The notes under the pieces are model-generated. The model ran no database searches. It had not been told where the DNA came from and saw only the letters and a program-made list of their open reading frames with translations. From assembly GCA_026419785.1 (NCBI GenBank), contig JAODTK010005762.1:124001-188000 (forward strand): a DNA stretch of 64,000 bases. Direction: 5' to 3'. The position numbers and the translations under genes were made by a program. This stretch comes from Sclerodactyla briareus. Lineage: Eukaryota; Echinodermata; Holothuroidea; Dendrochirotida; Sclerodactylidae. Positions 26,148-37,539 of this stretch are shown one piece after another. Within the stretch, counting starts at the first letter, position 1. The number at the start of each line of letters is the position of its first letter.

Positions 26148-26805
26148 AGGGGGAACTATACTCCATCACTTGACCCTCCTCATACCCGCCACTATAACTC
26201 CATCACTTGACCCTCCTCATACCTTCCACTATAACTCCATACTGACCTTCATTCAATCCTTCCCAATATACTCCATCACTTGACCTCATCCTATCTTCCA
26301 CTATAATCCATCACTTGCCCTTTGAATCATACCATTCCACTATAAATCCATCACTTGACCTTCTCATATTTCTCCAACGATAACTCCATCACTGAACCCT
26401 CCTCATACTTCCACTAAACTCCATACTTGACCACCCTAATACCTGCCACTCTAACTCCAATACTTGACCATCCTCATACTTCCACTATTTAACTCCATCA
26501 CAGACCTCTCATACCTTCCAATATAACTCCATCCACTTTTGACCTCTCATACCTTCATATAACTCCATCACTGACCCTCTCATACCTTCTACTATAACTT
26601 CAAACTTCACCACTTGACCCTCCTCATACCTTCCACTATAACTCCATCACTTGACCTTCCTCATACATTCCAACTTAACTCCATCCCTGCCTCCTCATAC
26701 CCGCCACTATAACTCCATCACTTGACCTTCCTGATACCTTCCACTAATACTACACATCACTTGACCCCTCATCCCGCCACATAACTCCTCACTTGACCCG
26801 ACAGA
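26148..26805. repeat. Minisatellite, 37-bp unit, about 17 copies
   Basis: The unit reads approximately ACTCCATCACTTGACC followed by CTCCTCATACCTTCCACTATA, 37 bp in all. About 17 tandem copies are visible, differing mainly by one-base deletions and occasional insertions rather than substitutions. That error pattern resembles raw long-read noise as much as natural divergence. The array is strongly C/T-biased on the plus strand. Confidence 0.85.
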
Positions 26806-29800
26806 GCTGTATAAGCTGGTGGGTGCTACCCACCTCGGGAGAGTGCTCTGGAGCATCAGTAGTACGCATGCCTGCCCAATCTCTCCTGCTCTGGGGTATC
26901 AGTGCCATTCAAGCATGTGATGGCCAATTTCTTATTATACTAGTTTTGCCCTTCCCACTCCCCCCTCAAAAAGAAAAAAATAAGAAAACTGTAAAAACAT
27001 GAATGAGATGTTTGCCCCAATTATCTTGTTCTTTACACTCCAATGTTACAGAAATATAAAAACAATTAAGAATACAAAAGAAAAAATATACTATCAATAC
27101 AAATCACTTGATCCTCATTGCATATAACATAAACACATAAATTTATGCAGAAGGTTCTATTTGTGAAACAGCATAATACAAAGTTTGTCCACGAGGCTAG
27201 CCCCTCCATATTACTGAGGTTCAACAACTGATTTGTTGGTCTATTTGCATAATATAATGCTTAGTAGGGAAACTTCAGTCAAGGGCGTAGGTACCTGAGC
27301 ATAGGGGGGAGGGGGGGGGGGACTGGAAAGCAGGTCTTATCCCCCAAGTTGAAAATGGACTTCAATCATCCTTTCACTCATCGAGTCAGAAAACCCATTT
27401 AACATTCCCCAATAAATGATAACATAATTTGTCATTCTTCATTGAATGATGAAGTGGATGTATTTAGGTGTGCTAAATTGCAAAAAACTGTGCACTTGAA
27501 AATGCAGAATTTCTCTAACCCAGAGGGAAGAACCCTTCCCCTTAGACTCCATCTGTCAACTTGCACCTTGCATTGCCATCAGGGTTTATTGGTGTGACCT
27601 TCAGACTCGATGCGAACAAGAAATTTTGAAAAGGATTCGGGACCCCCAGATCACTGGGAAAGGCCTTTCCTAGCTGCGGGAAGTAATAAATCTTAAGCAC
27701 AGATGCCCAGTACCCCAGGGAGTTGGAGGGGGGGGGGGGTGGACCAGGCCAAGGCCTGGTCATCGCCCGGCGGAGGCCGGGCTAATCGAAAGGGTCGTCG
27801 GACTGGGCAGGGCTTCGGCGATGTGGCTACCATGAGTGAGTGAGTGGACCAATCCGTGTGGATTTCCCCCAGTTATTCCCCGCCCCTTCTTCCTCCTACG
27901 CTATTGCGTTCAGTTGAGTACATATAATCTAATTTGATATGAGCCATCTTTAAATATGTAAATTGATACCATTATCATAATCACCATGGGAATTTCAAAA
28001 TAATACAGATTCATGAATATTACATGAAAATTAGGGGAATTGTTGAAGTAATATCAAAATTTTGGCAGATATGCACTTCTTCAGAAGCTATTTTCAATTG
28101 CTAGTAGTATTTTATCGTATCATGCAATTACATTTTGTGCTAAGGTTGGGTTTAGATTTTAAGGTTAGGTAAACATTCCATACGAATTCTTCCGATGTCA
28201 ATGCCCATGCCCCATATTTTTGCCTGAACTTGTGCATGCGATACTAAAATGAACCTATCAATAAATGATTATTACAAACTTGTATTGCAGCACAAAAACA
28301 AAACAAAAACAACTGAATAGATTCAAAAGACTCATGGATGAAATCACTCAGTGAAGTCTGGTCCATAGACAATATTGTGAATAATACGCAAAGCATCTGT
28401 GAAGAGCGAAAAACAAAAGAAAAATTTAGAATATTCTGTAAAAAAAAACCATTTGGCAATTCATGATTTCAGTGAGGGGGGGAATGACACAAATTCGTCC
28501 AGTTGAGTCCCTAACAGGAATTGCTATTTAAATGAAGAAATTGACATAAAAATGTCAATATCATTTAAATTTTTCGCAGCTAGGAAACCCATTTTGTAGT
28601 TCTTGTACCTGCATGATGAGAAGGGAGGCACCAAAACCAGTATGAATGATATACTCCATATGGGGACCCCACATAGCAGGTAAGAGCTTCATCAATTTAG
28701 GAGGGGTGTATTCATCAAGTTAACAAGCCAACATATCAAATTCCCACAATTTTCCACAGAGCAAACCCTTCTACACCAATAGCAATAGGGTCATGTACTT
28801 ATCAGGGGAAGCTTCATAGGATTTTTTTTATCAGCAAGCTTTGGTACTTTTTATCATCACTTGACACAGATGACCCTGACCGGATTTCCTGACCCTCAAA
28901 CAAAATATATCATGTACTTCAACATGGAAAACCCACATACCAAGCAAAAGTGAACGGACTCAACATTCTGGACTTAACATATTAAAATTGTTTTCAGGTT
29001 TTGACCTTCGCTTACCTCAGGTGACCTTCGACCTGAGTCATTATGAGCTTGTGATCCATCTAAGTGGGAGTCAAGTAAAGTGTCCTAAGACTACGCACAC
29101 ACACATACACACACACATACTGACATGGACTGCATAGATTCCTCTGACTTCACCAAGGAATCAGAAAGGGAAGTGGCCGTATAATATTGATTACAATCCT
29201 TTCCATAGCCATAACACTGAAATATGGTGAGGTTGTGAACAAGTAGTTGTGGACCAGACATTATTGTAGTGATACCTGTGATCTACTCACTGCGATCAGC
29301 TTTATATGTTCTTTCCTCTTGACACATTTATCCCCAGGAAATGAGGCTCCCAAATTCCACATATTTCTGAGCCCTGACCACCCTCAGAAGAATGGTCACC
29401 AGTGATAAATATGACATATGCAGCTGACTCCCCTCTAAGAAATGAGCAATGGATGTTCAGGAATGTAATGACCTCTGGGTGACCTGCATTTAAATATTAC
29501 CTTGCACAAACAACAGTAATCCAAGGTTCACTGTCACAAGTTTCAAGAAGAAAACCCATTGAGCGGCTAGTAAATGAGGGCGAGCTGGTACTGATATACA
29601 ACAGAGGCCAGACAGAGAGATAGATTATGCAAATTTGACCTTGCTTGACCTTGAAATGACCACAAAACTGTTGTCAGGCCCCCATGTAGTCTACATCCAC
29701 AAACCTTTTTTGAAATCAACAAACTTTGAAGGAAAAAATGTGAAAATTAGAAGGCGCCAGTCATGAGATGGAGCCCACTTTTGGACCAATACACCCAAAA

Positions 29801-29850
29801 TTCTCCATGTTTTAAGCCAATACTTGTGTGGCAGGGATATAATAACATAC
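26806..29850. other. Non-coding stretch with dispersed repeats
   Basis: No supported gene. A GC-rich patch at 27740-27840 contains CCCGGCGGAGGCCGGG, a short palindrome, next to a G run. From about 28800 to 29800 there are diverged phrases of the TGACCTTTGACCT / CACACATACCAAG repeat that is better preserved near 58 kb. A CACACA/TACACA microsatellite lies at 29096-29121. Confidence 0.45.
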
Positions 29851-30000
29851 CTTGATCATGTGACTGTGACAGTGATGTACATCAACTCTGTAACCCCATC
29901 AACAGATGCGTCACATCGATAGACCCCTGCATTTGCTGCGGTCAAGGGTGGGGTGACAACAGACGGTTCTTGCTGACTCCCAGGATGCGATATCCCATAC
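29851..30000 (-). pseudogene. Possible Ig-like domain exon (partial or damaged)
   Basis: The minus strand has an acceptor (TTTTTTCCTATGAAG) before 30000 and a donor (AAG/GTATGT) after 29851, enclosing 150 nt. One frame is open for 46 codons and includes VVTPPLTAANAGVYRCDASV followed by DGVTELMYITVTVT. AGVYRC followed by a strand rich in alternating hydrophobic residues resembles the F and G strands of an immunoglobulin fold. An in-frame TGA lies two codons before the donor, so the exon is broken or contains an indel. It is on the same strand as the EGF exons at 47-62 kb. Ig and EGF domains do co-occur in receptor genes, but a shared gene is only a guess. Confidence 0.4.
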
Positions 30001-30844
30001 CTTCATAGGAAAAAATCAACAAAAGATATAGGTTGAGCAGATACACCTCACTGAAAAAGATGATATTCCATTCCATCAATCTAACCTTCCAGGGCTGTGG
30101 TCACCCTGCTTGTGGCAACCAGAAACATAGTCTCCTCTGTTTTTTGTTACCTTTCCATACTGACATATCCGCTGGACATTTTCTATCAGATGAGGTATAA
30201 CAACGTAAGCCCCCAACGAAAATTTCCAAGAAATGTGAGTAGAAGTGACAGTGTGTCCAGCATCAATCCTTCCCCCCCCTCTTCCCAGGTTTGTGATGTG
30301 GACAGGGAGGGGTGGCTATAGGCAGTGTAAATCTTCATGTTCAGTTGATGATCTGCAGTTCACCTTTCAGTTCGAGAAGAGATAATACAACAACAGCAAT
30401 TTGAACAATTTCCTCTTAGTACTTCATGAACCTCATATTGACATATCTGAGTTAGGTAATGAATGATATAATTTCTTTCATTGAACAGCAATTAATCTTT
30501 TTCATGTAGGTAATTGATTTCATTAGCAAACTGAACTTTGAAGTTATCAATTCACAATTATCATTCCAAATAGCTCCGTGAGGGGAAGAGGGCGCTGTTC
30601 ATGGGCTGCTCCTGAGAGGGTTATGGTTTGACATAGTGAGAAGGCTATGGGCTGGAGTGGTAGCACATATAGCTGCATATAAGGCATGCGGGGAGGGGGG
30701 CTGCACCTTTGGGCAGAAATGAAAAGAATTGCACAAATTGTCTACTGGGTGTCTGAAAAAGAAGAACAGACTTTTTTCATGCATGATTTCATGACTAATT
30801 TCATACACAAGGAAACTGCAATTTAGAGAGCTTTCTGTGATTAA

Positions 30845-31250
30845 GATCCACATGCTTATATAGCACTTTCCCACATAGTTAGATGTTCTCAAAGCGCTTT
30901 ACAGCTATTACCCCGGCCGATCACAGGAACCGGTACGCTCTCAGGCAATCCGGAGAGTATAAGTTGCTGTCATATAGGCGCAGGTTGTACTCAAATTCCT
31001 CACAGGCCCCCATTATCGTGCCTGGGTGGGGTGAGCAATGAGACAACTGTACCTTGCCGAAGGGTCAAACACCGAGACGTCGATCAGATCCAAACTGGGA
31101 TTTGAACTTGAACCTGTCAGCATCACCAGTCCTGAGCTCTACCAACCGAGCTAATCTGATCCGATCACCAGTCCTGAGCTATACCAACCGAGCTAATCTG
31201 ATCCGATCACCAGTCCTGAGCTCTACCAACCGAGCTAATCTGATCCGATT
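30845..31250 (-). mobile_element. tRNA-derived SINE (family B) with triplicated 5' head
   Basis: Read on the minus strand, the head contains box A (TAGCTCGGTTGGTAGAGC). The body matches the SINEs at 49.88, 51.53, 53.15 and 56.62 kb, with phrases for GTACAACCTGCGCC, CTCTCCGGATTGCC and TGTAAAGCGC in the same order. The 5' head is repeated three times with a period of 42 bp (starts of CACCAGT at 31124, 31166 and 31208). The box B position near 31105 (AAATCCCAGTTTGG) is degenerate. Confidence 0.7.
31124..31250. repeat. 42-bp tandem triplication of the SINE box A region
   Basis: Three copies of a 42-bp unit, CACCAGTCCTGAGCTCTACC plus AACCGAGCTAATCTGATCCGAT, follow one another with a single C/A difference in the middle copy. 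The unit contains the pol III A box of the SINE head. It presumably arose by slippage or unequal exchange after insertion. Confidence 0.85.
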
Positions 31251-32400
31251 TAGGCAGAGAAACATTACTGCCTCCCAAGATGAAGGGTCATGTTTCTAGG
31301 GGTTGAAGAAGTACAGAGGTTGTATATTTTACCATCGAGTCAGCTGCTCTCCGTGACGGTACCAGGTTATGGTTGGGACTGCTCCATTGGATGAAGACAG
31401 GGCAGTTTACATAGGGGTGTCGTCACTGATAGTCTGTGAAGTTTCTGTTAATCTCTTGGCAAATCCCAGCAAAGGAATTCCTCTAGTTAGAAGATGGTAT
31501 TAATGGAAAGATTAAATAATGAAGAAGGTTGTCACCATTTTAGAATAATGGTGAGTGAGAGGTAATAGACATCCATCCCATAAGCAACAGACCGTGGTTC
31601 GTTGAAGGCCACTTTTTCAAAGAACAGAGGCCGGAGGATTAGAGAGTGGTTCTGGACAGGCACTGTTATAGGAATAATATTTTTGAGGGGCTAATTTTAT
31701 GTCATCTATCAAAGAAGAGAACCACAATGGGCCTCCTGTTTATGTACAGGAATAGTTAAGGAGGACAGGCTCTTGGATCCACCAGAGAGGCCTCTCCCAT
31801 CAAGGGATGCTCAGTTGGAGAAGGATATGTCACACCAATACGCGGGTTGTGACCCATTTCACTAGAAAGGTATTCTCCAAAGGTAATAAGGGTTCTTTTG
31901 GCAGTTTTTGGCAGTGATGGTACAAAGACGGTCAATGCCAAATTAAAGCAAGCATGAAGTTGGTATATTTACTGACACTGTCAGTCCGATTGGGTGTCAG
32001 TAGGAAAGGGCAAATTGCAATGCTGTGTTGCTCTCAGGGCGTTAGGCAACCTTTGCTAAATGGACATACTTCATCAACCACTCCAGCTGACTATGATGCA
32101 AACAACCAAAGTACAAGTGGCTTAATTATTTAGGAGTGAAGGCCAAGCTGACTTATAACCTGCTATAACATAGTTTTAGATCAAGTATCGAACAACCTAC
32201 CATCTACTCTTGAACCTTTCTCCTCTCCACAATTACAGTTTTTAGCTCAAACGCTGTGCTGGTTGAGCTTTGGAATATGCATGTCCCAACCGCGTACCTA
32301 TCTAAATCCTCTATCTATCTATCTATCTATTCAACAACTGCCTTTTTGGCTCCCCCCAAACAGTCATTTCTTCTGTTCTGCGATGGATTTCGACCAACCG
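31251..32400. other. Non-coding spacer
   Basis: No gene recognised. A short TATC microsatellite lies at about 32311-32330. Open frames in the stretch have no domain character. Confidence 0.45.
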
Positions 32401-33720
32401 TGGACACAATGTTCATTGACCCTGAACATGTGTTTGACCTTGTGAAGGTCAAGGTCAGGCCATTGAGGATCAATATAGACCATTTTTGTAGAATTTCAAA
32501 ATTATCTCCTCCTACACATTTTGGTTGCACAGTGCTGATGTTGCGTCATAATGATGCTCTATTAGCCATACGCGTTAGGGTGCCCAGGGATTTAGGGGAG
32601 ACAGCAAGGCCCAGTGTGGCCCGAGCCCTTTGTTGGAATTACACAAAATGCTTTTCCCCTCACAAATTTTGGTGTGCCAGTGCTTACATTCGTTCATCAA
32701 TGAGTTGTCCTGAAGAACCCGGCCAGACTACTACTTGTTCAGGGATTTTTTGTCTAGGTCCCCACCTTGGGCCAAAGGGGCCAATTTCATGCAATTGTAC
32801 TATGAAATGCATCTCACAAGTTTCAATTGATTTTCTTTAAAGTTACATGTAATTTTACATTCAATGGCAGTGGTTCATCGGGGGTGTTAGCGAACTCTGG
32901 CCCAATGTGAAATCTGCAAAACGTTTCTCCAACAATTTCGATGCACACAGACCACGCTGATGTTCGGTCACAATAACCTTGGGTCAAAGTTGGTCCATCG
33001 ATCAAACGAATGAACTTTTTGGGGGTCCATACTGCTTCTTCTCAGGCAGAATATTCTTTTGAGAGTTGAAACGTACATCTGTTGAAAAGAAGCATTACGG
33101 ATCCCCAAATAGGTATTCTTCGATGGATGTGACCGAAAACTCTATACCCCACTGCTCCATTGACCTTTGAGACATTTTTGCCCCTGTGAATGTTCAGTCA
33201 AAGGTCTTTAAGGGCAATATAGGCCTATCTTGTGTAAAATTTCAAATGGATTTCCTACAAAGTACATAAGATTTTTTTGGAAACCTGTCATAATGTGTCT
33301 CTGGAGGTGCTCTTTCCAGCGTGGTTGCAGATTTAGATAGAACATCATATAGTTGCTGTTAGAATGGAAGCAGTAACATCTGATGGAACGAAGAAGCAAA
33401 ATAGTAATTTTTTGATGGATGTGACCAAAACTTGACCCATGTTCATCACCTTTGGGACTTCTGGCCATGTGAAGGTCAAAGGCATTGAAGGGAATCACAA
33501 ATAGGGCCACTGTGTAAAATTGCCCTTTTCTCTCTCAATTCGGGTCATCTTTGAGAATGTGGACCAACATGAGTAACAATGTTTATTGACGGCTTAGAAC
33601 TTCTTAGCCTTATGAAGATTTCAGGTCAAAGGTTGTTACCAGGGTAGTCATTGCCTTGTGAACTGCATTCTGGCCTCATGATCTTGCACTTTAACACATA
33701 ATGTGCATTCGTCTTGGTAC
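32400..33720. repeat. Diverged tandem repeat of about 290 bp
   Basis: Phrases recur in order at roughly 32410-32500, 33160-33260 and 33430-33530: GATGGATGTGACC, then CATTGACCTTTG or its variants, then GTGAAGGTCAAAGG, then GGGCAATATAGGCC and TGTGTAAAATTTC. The units are poorly conserved. The style matches the dimeric satellite-like repeat at 57.9-59.1 kb, though direct homology is uncertain. Confidence 0.5.
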
Positions 33721-34746
33721 ATTGGTGCGGTTTGAGCTAACAGCACCATTGGTGCTCTAGTTTTTTATCGTGAATTGATTGATCTAAGGTTCAGGAAGCC
33801 AAGGGGATGAGCACCAGTGATAAACTGACCATCTCTGCTCGATTCTGCTCGAATAAATTAATATTCAGCAAGGGCAGGTGTGTTACCAATCCCAAAAACA
33901 TGCTCCCAGGAACCACCATTTTTATCGTCCCTCGGGAGGACAATCGAGGAACTCCAGGACCAGGCCTCTCAAGTTCACAAGTGGGGCGTTCACAGGCCGA
34001 ACCAACGAAGGATTTCTCGCACTATCCATAACAAACCCAGTAACCCCAAAAAGGGGCTGGATAGACAGCGGGGGAACCAATGAAGAAAGACCAAGACCTC
34101 CGCCCATCACAGCTGCAAGTACAGTTACTAGGGAAAAAACCCCTGTGATACTGGATGGCAATACATTAATGATACCACTCAGCCATTTCTTTGCCCTAAA
34201 ATCTACAGTTAATTCAGTGAGGCTGTATTTGGACAGTTCGTCCCCTTTCAACCCCCTGAACCCCCCCCCCCCCCACTGCCCACCTGAACTTCTCCCCTGA
34301 GTTACATGCATTGTTTTCCATCCTTTGATAATTTTCATAAACGTTACCACCTCCCCCTATTGGGTTCTTCTTCCACCAGTGACATGAAATGTACAAGTTG
34401 AGGTCCTCCCCTCCATTTTATCAGAAGATGGTCCAATGATCCAGTGATGCCGCTATCGAACTCTCCCCCCGGGATGCGATTCGGAAGACGAGCCGGCCCC
34501 CAGGGAGACTGGGCTCAGATCCCAGTTGAATGATGTCGGTGACCAGAAACGACAGGTGACTGTCAGGACGTCCTTGTATCTCCGGCCAGAAACTGGAAAA
34601 AAATTTGAACGATGAGGTTATTATAGTTGAAATCAGAAAATTTCACTCGATCCTGTAAATGTTGACACCAAAGATACCTGATGAAGGATATACTTCTTCA
34701 TTGAGCATGATATGTTCCCCGACTTTATCCCATAGTATCCCCCCAC
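33721..34746. other. Non-coding stretch with a dispersed phrase shared with 55.6 kb
   Basis: No gene recognised. About 45 bp near 34081-34125 (AAGACCTCCGCCCATCACAG and following) reappear near 55644-55682. A C run of about 14 lies at 34261-34274. Confidence 0.4.
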
Positions 34747-35214
34747 TACTGGTTTGGGTATTAACTGGCGACCATACTCATCTTTTTAAGTGCATCTAAT
34801 TAGCAGTTTCTCCTATTAACCTCTACTTCATCGGGCTGTTTCCTACAACTCCGCCCCCAACCTACATAAAATGGGCACTGAAAGGACGCCCCTCATTCTT
34901 TGTTTCGCATCCTCAGTGTCAACTGCACAGAACCCTGCACGAGTGAGGCAGTAACTCACCTCAACCTGTGCCACCTGGTATCAGCGGATCGGGAAGACGG
35001 GACGTGGAGTTACCCCCACTCCCGCCAGATATGGCCGAAGTACCTTTAGTAAACTGACCACAATAGCACAACGTGCTACTTCCCCCTAGCCAACAGTGCC
35101 TCCCAGGACCTACAAGGCCTAACGAGCTAAAGCGCCCCTTCCCTTCCGGGGGTGGGCGGTGGGAGCTACCCTTAAAAAGGTGAGTATGGTCGCTAGTTAT
35201 CCCCAAAACCAGTA
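34747..35214. mobile_element. 468-bp element with long terminal inverted repeats
   Basis: The left end TACTGGTTTGGGTATTAACT continues to GGCGACCATACTCATCTTTTTAAG. The reverse-complemented right end reads TACTGGTTTTGGGGATAACT and continues AGCGACCATACTCACCTTTTTAAG. About 38 of 44 positions agree. The interior has no transposase. This is a MITE-like non-autonomous DNA transposon. Superfamily is not clear because no target duplication is obvious. Confidence 0.7.
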
Positions 35215-35329
35215 AGTTTTGGGGAAGTCACTGCGCCTCCATACCGCACCTTTAAGGCATCTTAATTATCAGACAGAATAACGACGCGATGAAAAAGTTG
35301 AAAACTATAAGATTAGTTAGGCCCTTTTC

Positions 35330-36103
35330 AAACCGGCGCGGACGCGACGCGAAACGATTGCGGAGCGACGCGATGCCGGATTTTTTCCCAAGTTGAAATA
35401 TTTCAACTTGTATCGCTTGTTCGCCGACCGAGTGTTGCGAGCGAAAATTTCGGTGACCAATCATCGCCGCTTGTAATTCACATGATTGTTAGGTAAATGT
35501 CCATTATATCGTTCAAGAAAACGTGGAGGAAGCATAGGATGTATAGGAGAGGAACCGGGATGGTTATACCTGGTTAAGGAATGGAGGCCTGATAAAGAAA
35601 GTTATGGTGATTGTCACTATCGAAGGATGCGAGAGTGGAAGCGGAAGAAGAAGAAAAAAGTAAATTAAAATGAAGTGAGCAGATAGGATAGGAGACAGCG
35701 GCATATTTACAAGGGCCTGAGTGCATGTCCTCCACCATCCTTGCCACAGCTTCGGCAGCAGAAAAATGGAAGCATGCATTACTGCGCTCATGCCGTTCCT
35801 GCCGCTTTCCCAGGGGGGAAGTTCGTGGACTAGTAGTCCCAACAAAGTAACTCAACTTCGTTTAGGTCTCTCAATAAAACAGATCAAATTCTACGTCTGG
35901 ATTATCGAGGATAATTGGTACTGGTGATTTAGGCAGTGTATAGATATTACACATAAATGCTCTACGATCATATGACAAAATATCTCCCCACGAGCGCCAC
36001 AATAACCATCGCTGAGCCAAAAAAAAAACATCGCCCGCCAGTGTGAAATGAAAGGGCCTGCCACCATTTTTATAGCATGCGTCGCGCACGGTGTGAAAGC
36101 GCC
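35330..36103. mobile_element. PIF/Harbinger-like inverted-repeat element
   Basis: The left terminus GGCCCTTTTCAAACCGGCGC is preceded by TTA. The right terminus, reverse-complemented, reads GGCGCTTTCACACCGTGCGC. Both continue into GACGCGACGC-like sequence. Termini of this kind with TTA/TAA target sites are common in PIF/Harbinger families. The right end abuts a perfect 10-bp inverted repeat (CGGTGTGAAA/TTTCACACCG) at 36089-36113. No intact transposase frame was recognised. Confidence 0.5.
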
Positions 36104-36133
36104 TTTCACACCGCGCCTAAAAAACCGGCAGAC

Positions 36134-36945
36134 CTACCGGTTTGGTGGGAAGAAGGAAACCCTGAGGAGGGCGCGTAGGACTGAACAGCCAAATTGGCCG
36201 CCATCCGCCGCAAAAGAATCGGAGAGGCAGCACAGAAACGAAAAAGTTGAAGGAGTCTTTATGAGGCAGCCCAAAGATCTAACCCGACTGGAACTCCTGC
36301 GAACAAAGCCGAGACGCAGCACCCCACGAACCTCATGGGCCGAACTCAGCCCTGTGTGTGAGTCCTAAGAGCTCGGCCAGCCACCTGCGAAATGGTATCT
36401 TGGAAGTGCAGTATGCTTCCCTCCAGGGAGACGAAGGACTTGTGGGAAGCCTGACAGTCCCTTAGTCCTGTGAAGGTACCACTCAAAGCCTTTTAACCGG
36501 ACAATGAGCAGGTCCTCCGAGAAAGAGGAAAGAGTTGCAATCTCTGGAATGAAAATATCTCTCGGAATGACTCCAGTCTGGTTCTTGGCTAGGAATGCAG
36601 GATCCGGCACCCAGCCTAAACGCAAATGACCTTGCTTCAATTTCACCGAGAGCCCCTGCAGGCAGGCTCCTACCGCACTTTTTGGAAGCCGCTCCACCAG
36701 GAATAGAGTCTTGTTAGCGATCGGCAAGAGAAGCTTTGTGCAGAGGCTCGTATGGCCTTTGCCAAGGCCCGGAGCACTGCCAACTGTTAATGGACCAAGA
36801 AGGGGCCAGCGGTGGCACCACTGGACGATCGTTGCCCATGCCGCGCAGTAGCTGAGCCAGGACCAGGTTTGTTGCCCAACGTTGACCCATCTGGAAACCT
36901 TGGTGGATCGCCCCTATTGGCCGACCGATAGTTTTTTCTAATTGT
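36134..36945 (-). pseudogene. DIRS tyrosine recombinase, catalytic half
   Basis: Reading the minus strand across frames gives PIGAIHQGFQMGQRW, then LAQLLRGMGNDRPVVPPLAP, then YEPLHKASLAD, NKTLFLV, LRLGWVPDPAFLAKNQ, IFIPEIATLSSFSEDLL and WYLHRTKGL, then HEVRGV and KTPSTF. This order matches the recombinase of DIRS elements: a helix-rich core-binding end, the strand carrying DPAFLAKNQ, and the C-terminal box with H..R and W/K..S.F. Several frame changes and stops break it. Its N-terminal partner lies 5.6 kb away at 42583-42780. Confidence 0.65.
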
Positions 36946-36956
36946 GTTTGACCTTT

Positions 36957-37256
36957 TTCAACAAACTTCACTGGGTTGTGAATCTGTGAAGTCTGAAGAC
37001 TTACCCCTATTGAAAATCACCCCCCCACCCCCCCAGCCCATTGCATCTTGCAATAAAACAAAGTCCAGGTTGGCCACCCCCAATCGCCCTTCTCTTTTTC
37101 CCGACGAAGGCGTCCTAGATTTGGGGGCGAAGGCCCTCAAATCCGACAGAGGAGGAACGTCCATGATGGCCCCGAAAGTGGGGACGGTTGGGCGGGACCG
37201 TCCAATCATGGGGTCAAGTATTTCCTACTTCACAGATTCACAACCCAGTTAAGTTT
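36957..37256. mobile_element. 300-bp MITE with about 35-bp terminal inverted repeats
   Basis: The left terminus CAACAAACTTCACTGGGTTG continues TGAATCTGTGAAGT. The right terminus, reverse-complemented, reads CAACAAAACTTAACTGGGTT followed by GTGAATCTGTGAAGT. The interior has the phrase AGTCCAGGTTGGCCACCCCC followed by AATCGCCCTTCTCTTTTT, which is shared with 42.45-42.53 kb (inverted), 7.15 kb, 49.33 kb and 56.08 kb. This defines a dispersed family present at least five times in the window. No coding capacity. Confidence 0.65.
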
Positions 37257-37260
37257 TGTT

Positions 37261-37295
37261 GATCTATTTCAAATATTCAACTTAACCCATATTGG
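37261..37295 (+). repeat. Left arm of a 35-bp inverted repeat
   Basis: GATCTATTTCAAATATTCAA followed by CTTAACCCATATTGG is matched by the reverse complement of 42545-42580 with about three differences. The two arms delimit a 5.3-kb GC-rich block, so they may be termini of a large non-autonomous DNA transposon. Confidence 0.7.
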
Positions 37296-37539
37296 CATGC
37301 CCAGACTAGCACAGGAGCCACTGGCGGTGGGCCCCGTGCCATCACGGTGGGCAGTACACTGTGGTGGAGACGATGGCAGGACATTCTCGTGAAGACACTT
37401 CCGCGCTTCATCCGTTGCCCGTGGCGGGCTAGGGCTAACCCAGGCTTCGTTGCGAGCGTGTGGACAGCTGCTCCGGCGACGTGCCGATGCTGCCGCCGGA
37501 ACTGCAGCCACACAGCCCTGGATAGGACGCCCTTATTTC

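Noticed and set aside
26148-26805. CRISPR-like array
   Set aside because: The 37-bp units are directly contiguous, without unique spacers, and the context is eukaryotic.
30151-30290. Possible upstream partner of the Ig-like exon on the minus strand
   Set aside because: A GTAACA donor is present, but the acceptor side is purine-rich and the peptide lacks a clear Ig cysteine.
30270-30321. Good-looking plus-strand acceptor (CCCCCCCCTCTTCCCAG)
   Set aside because: The following frame ends after a few codons and has no protein character. Pyrimidine runs are common in this sequence.
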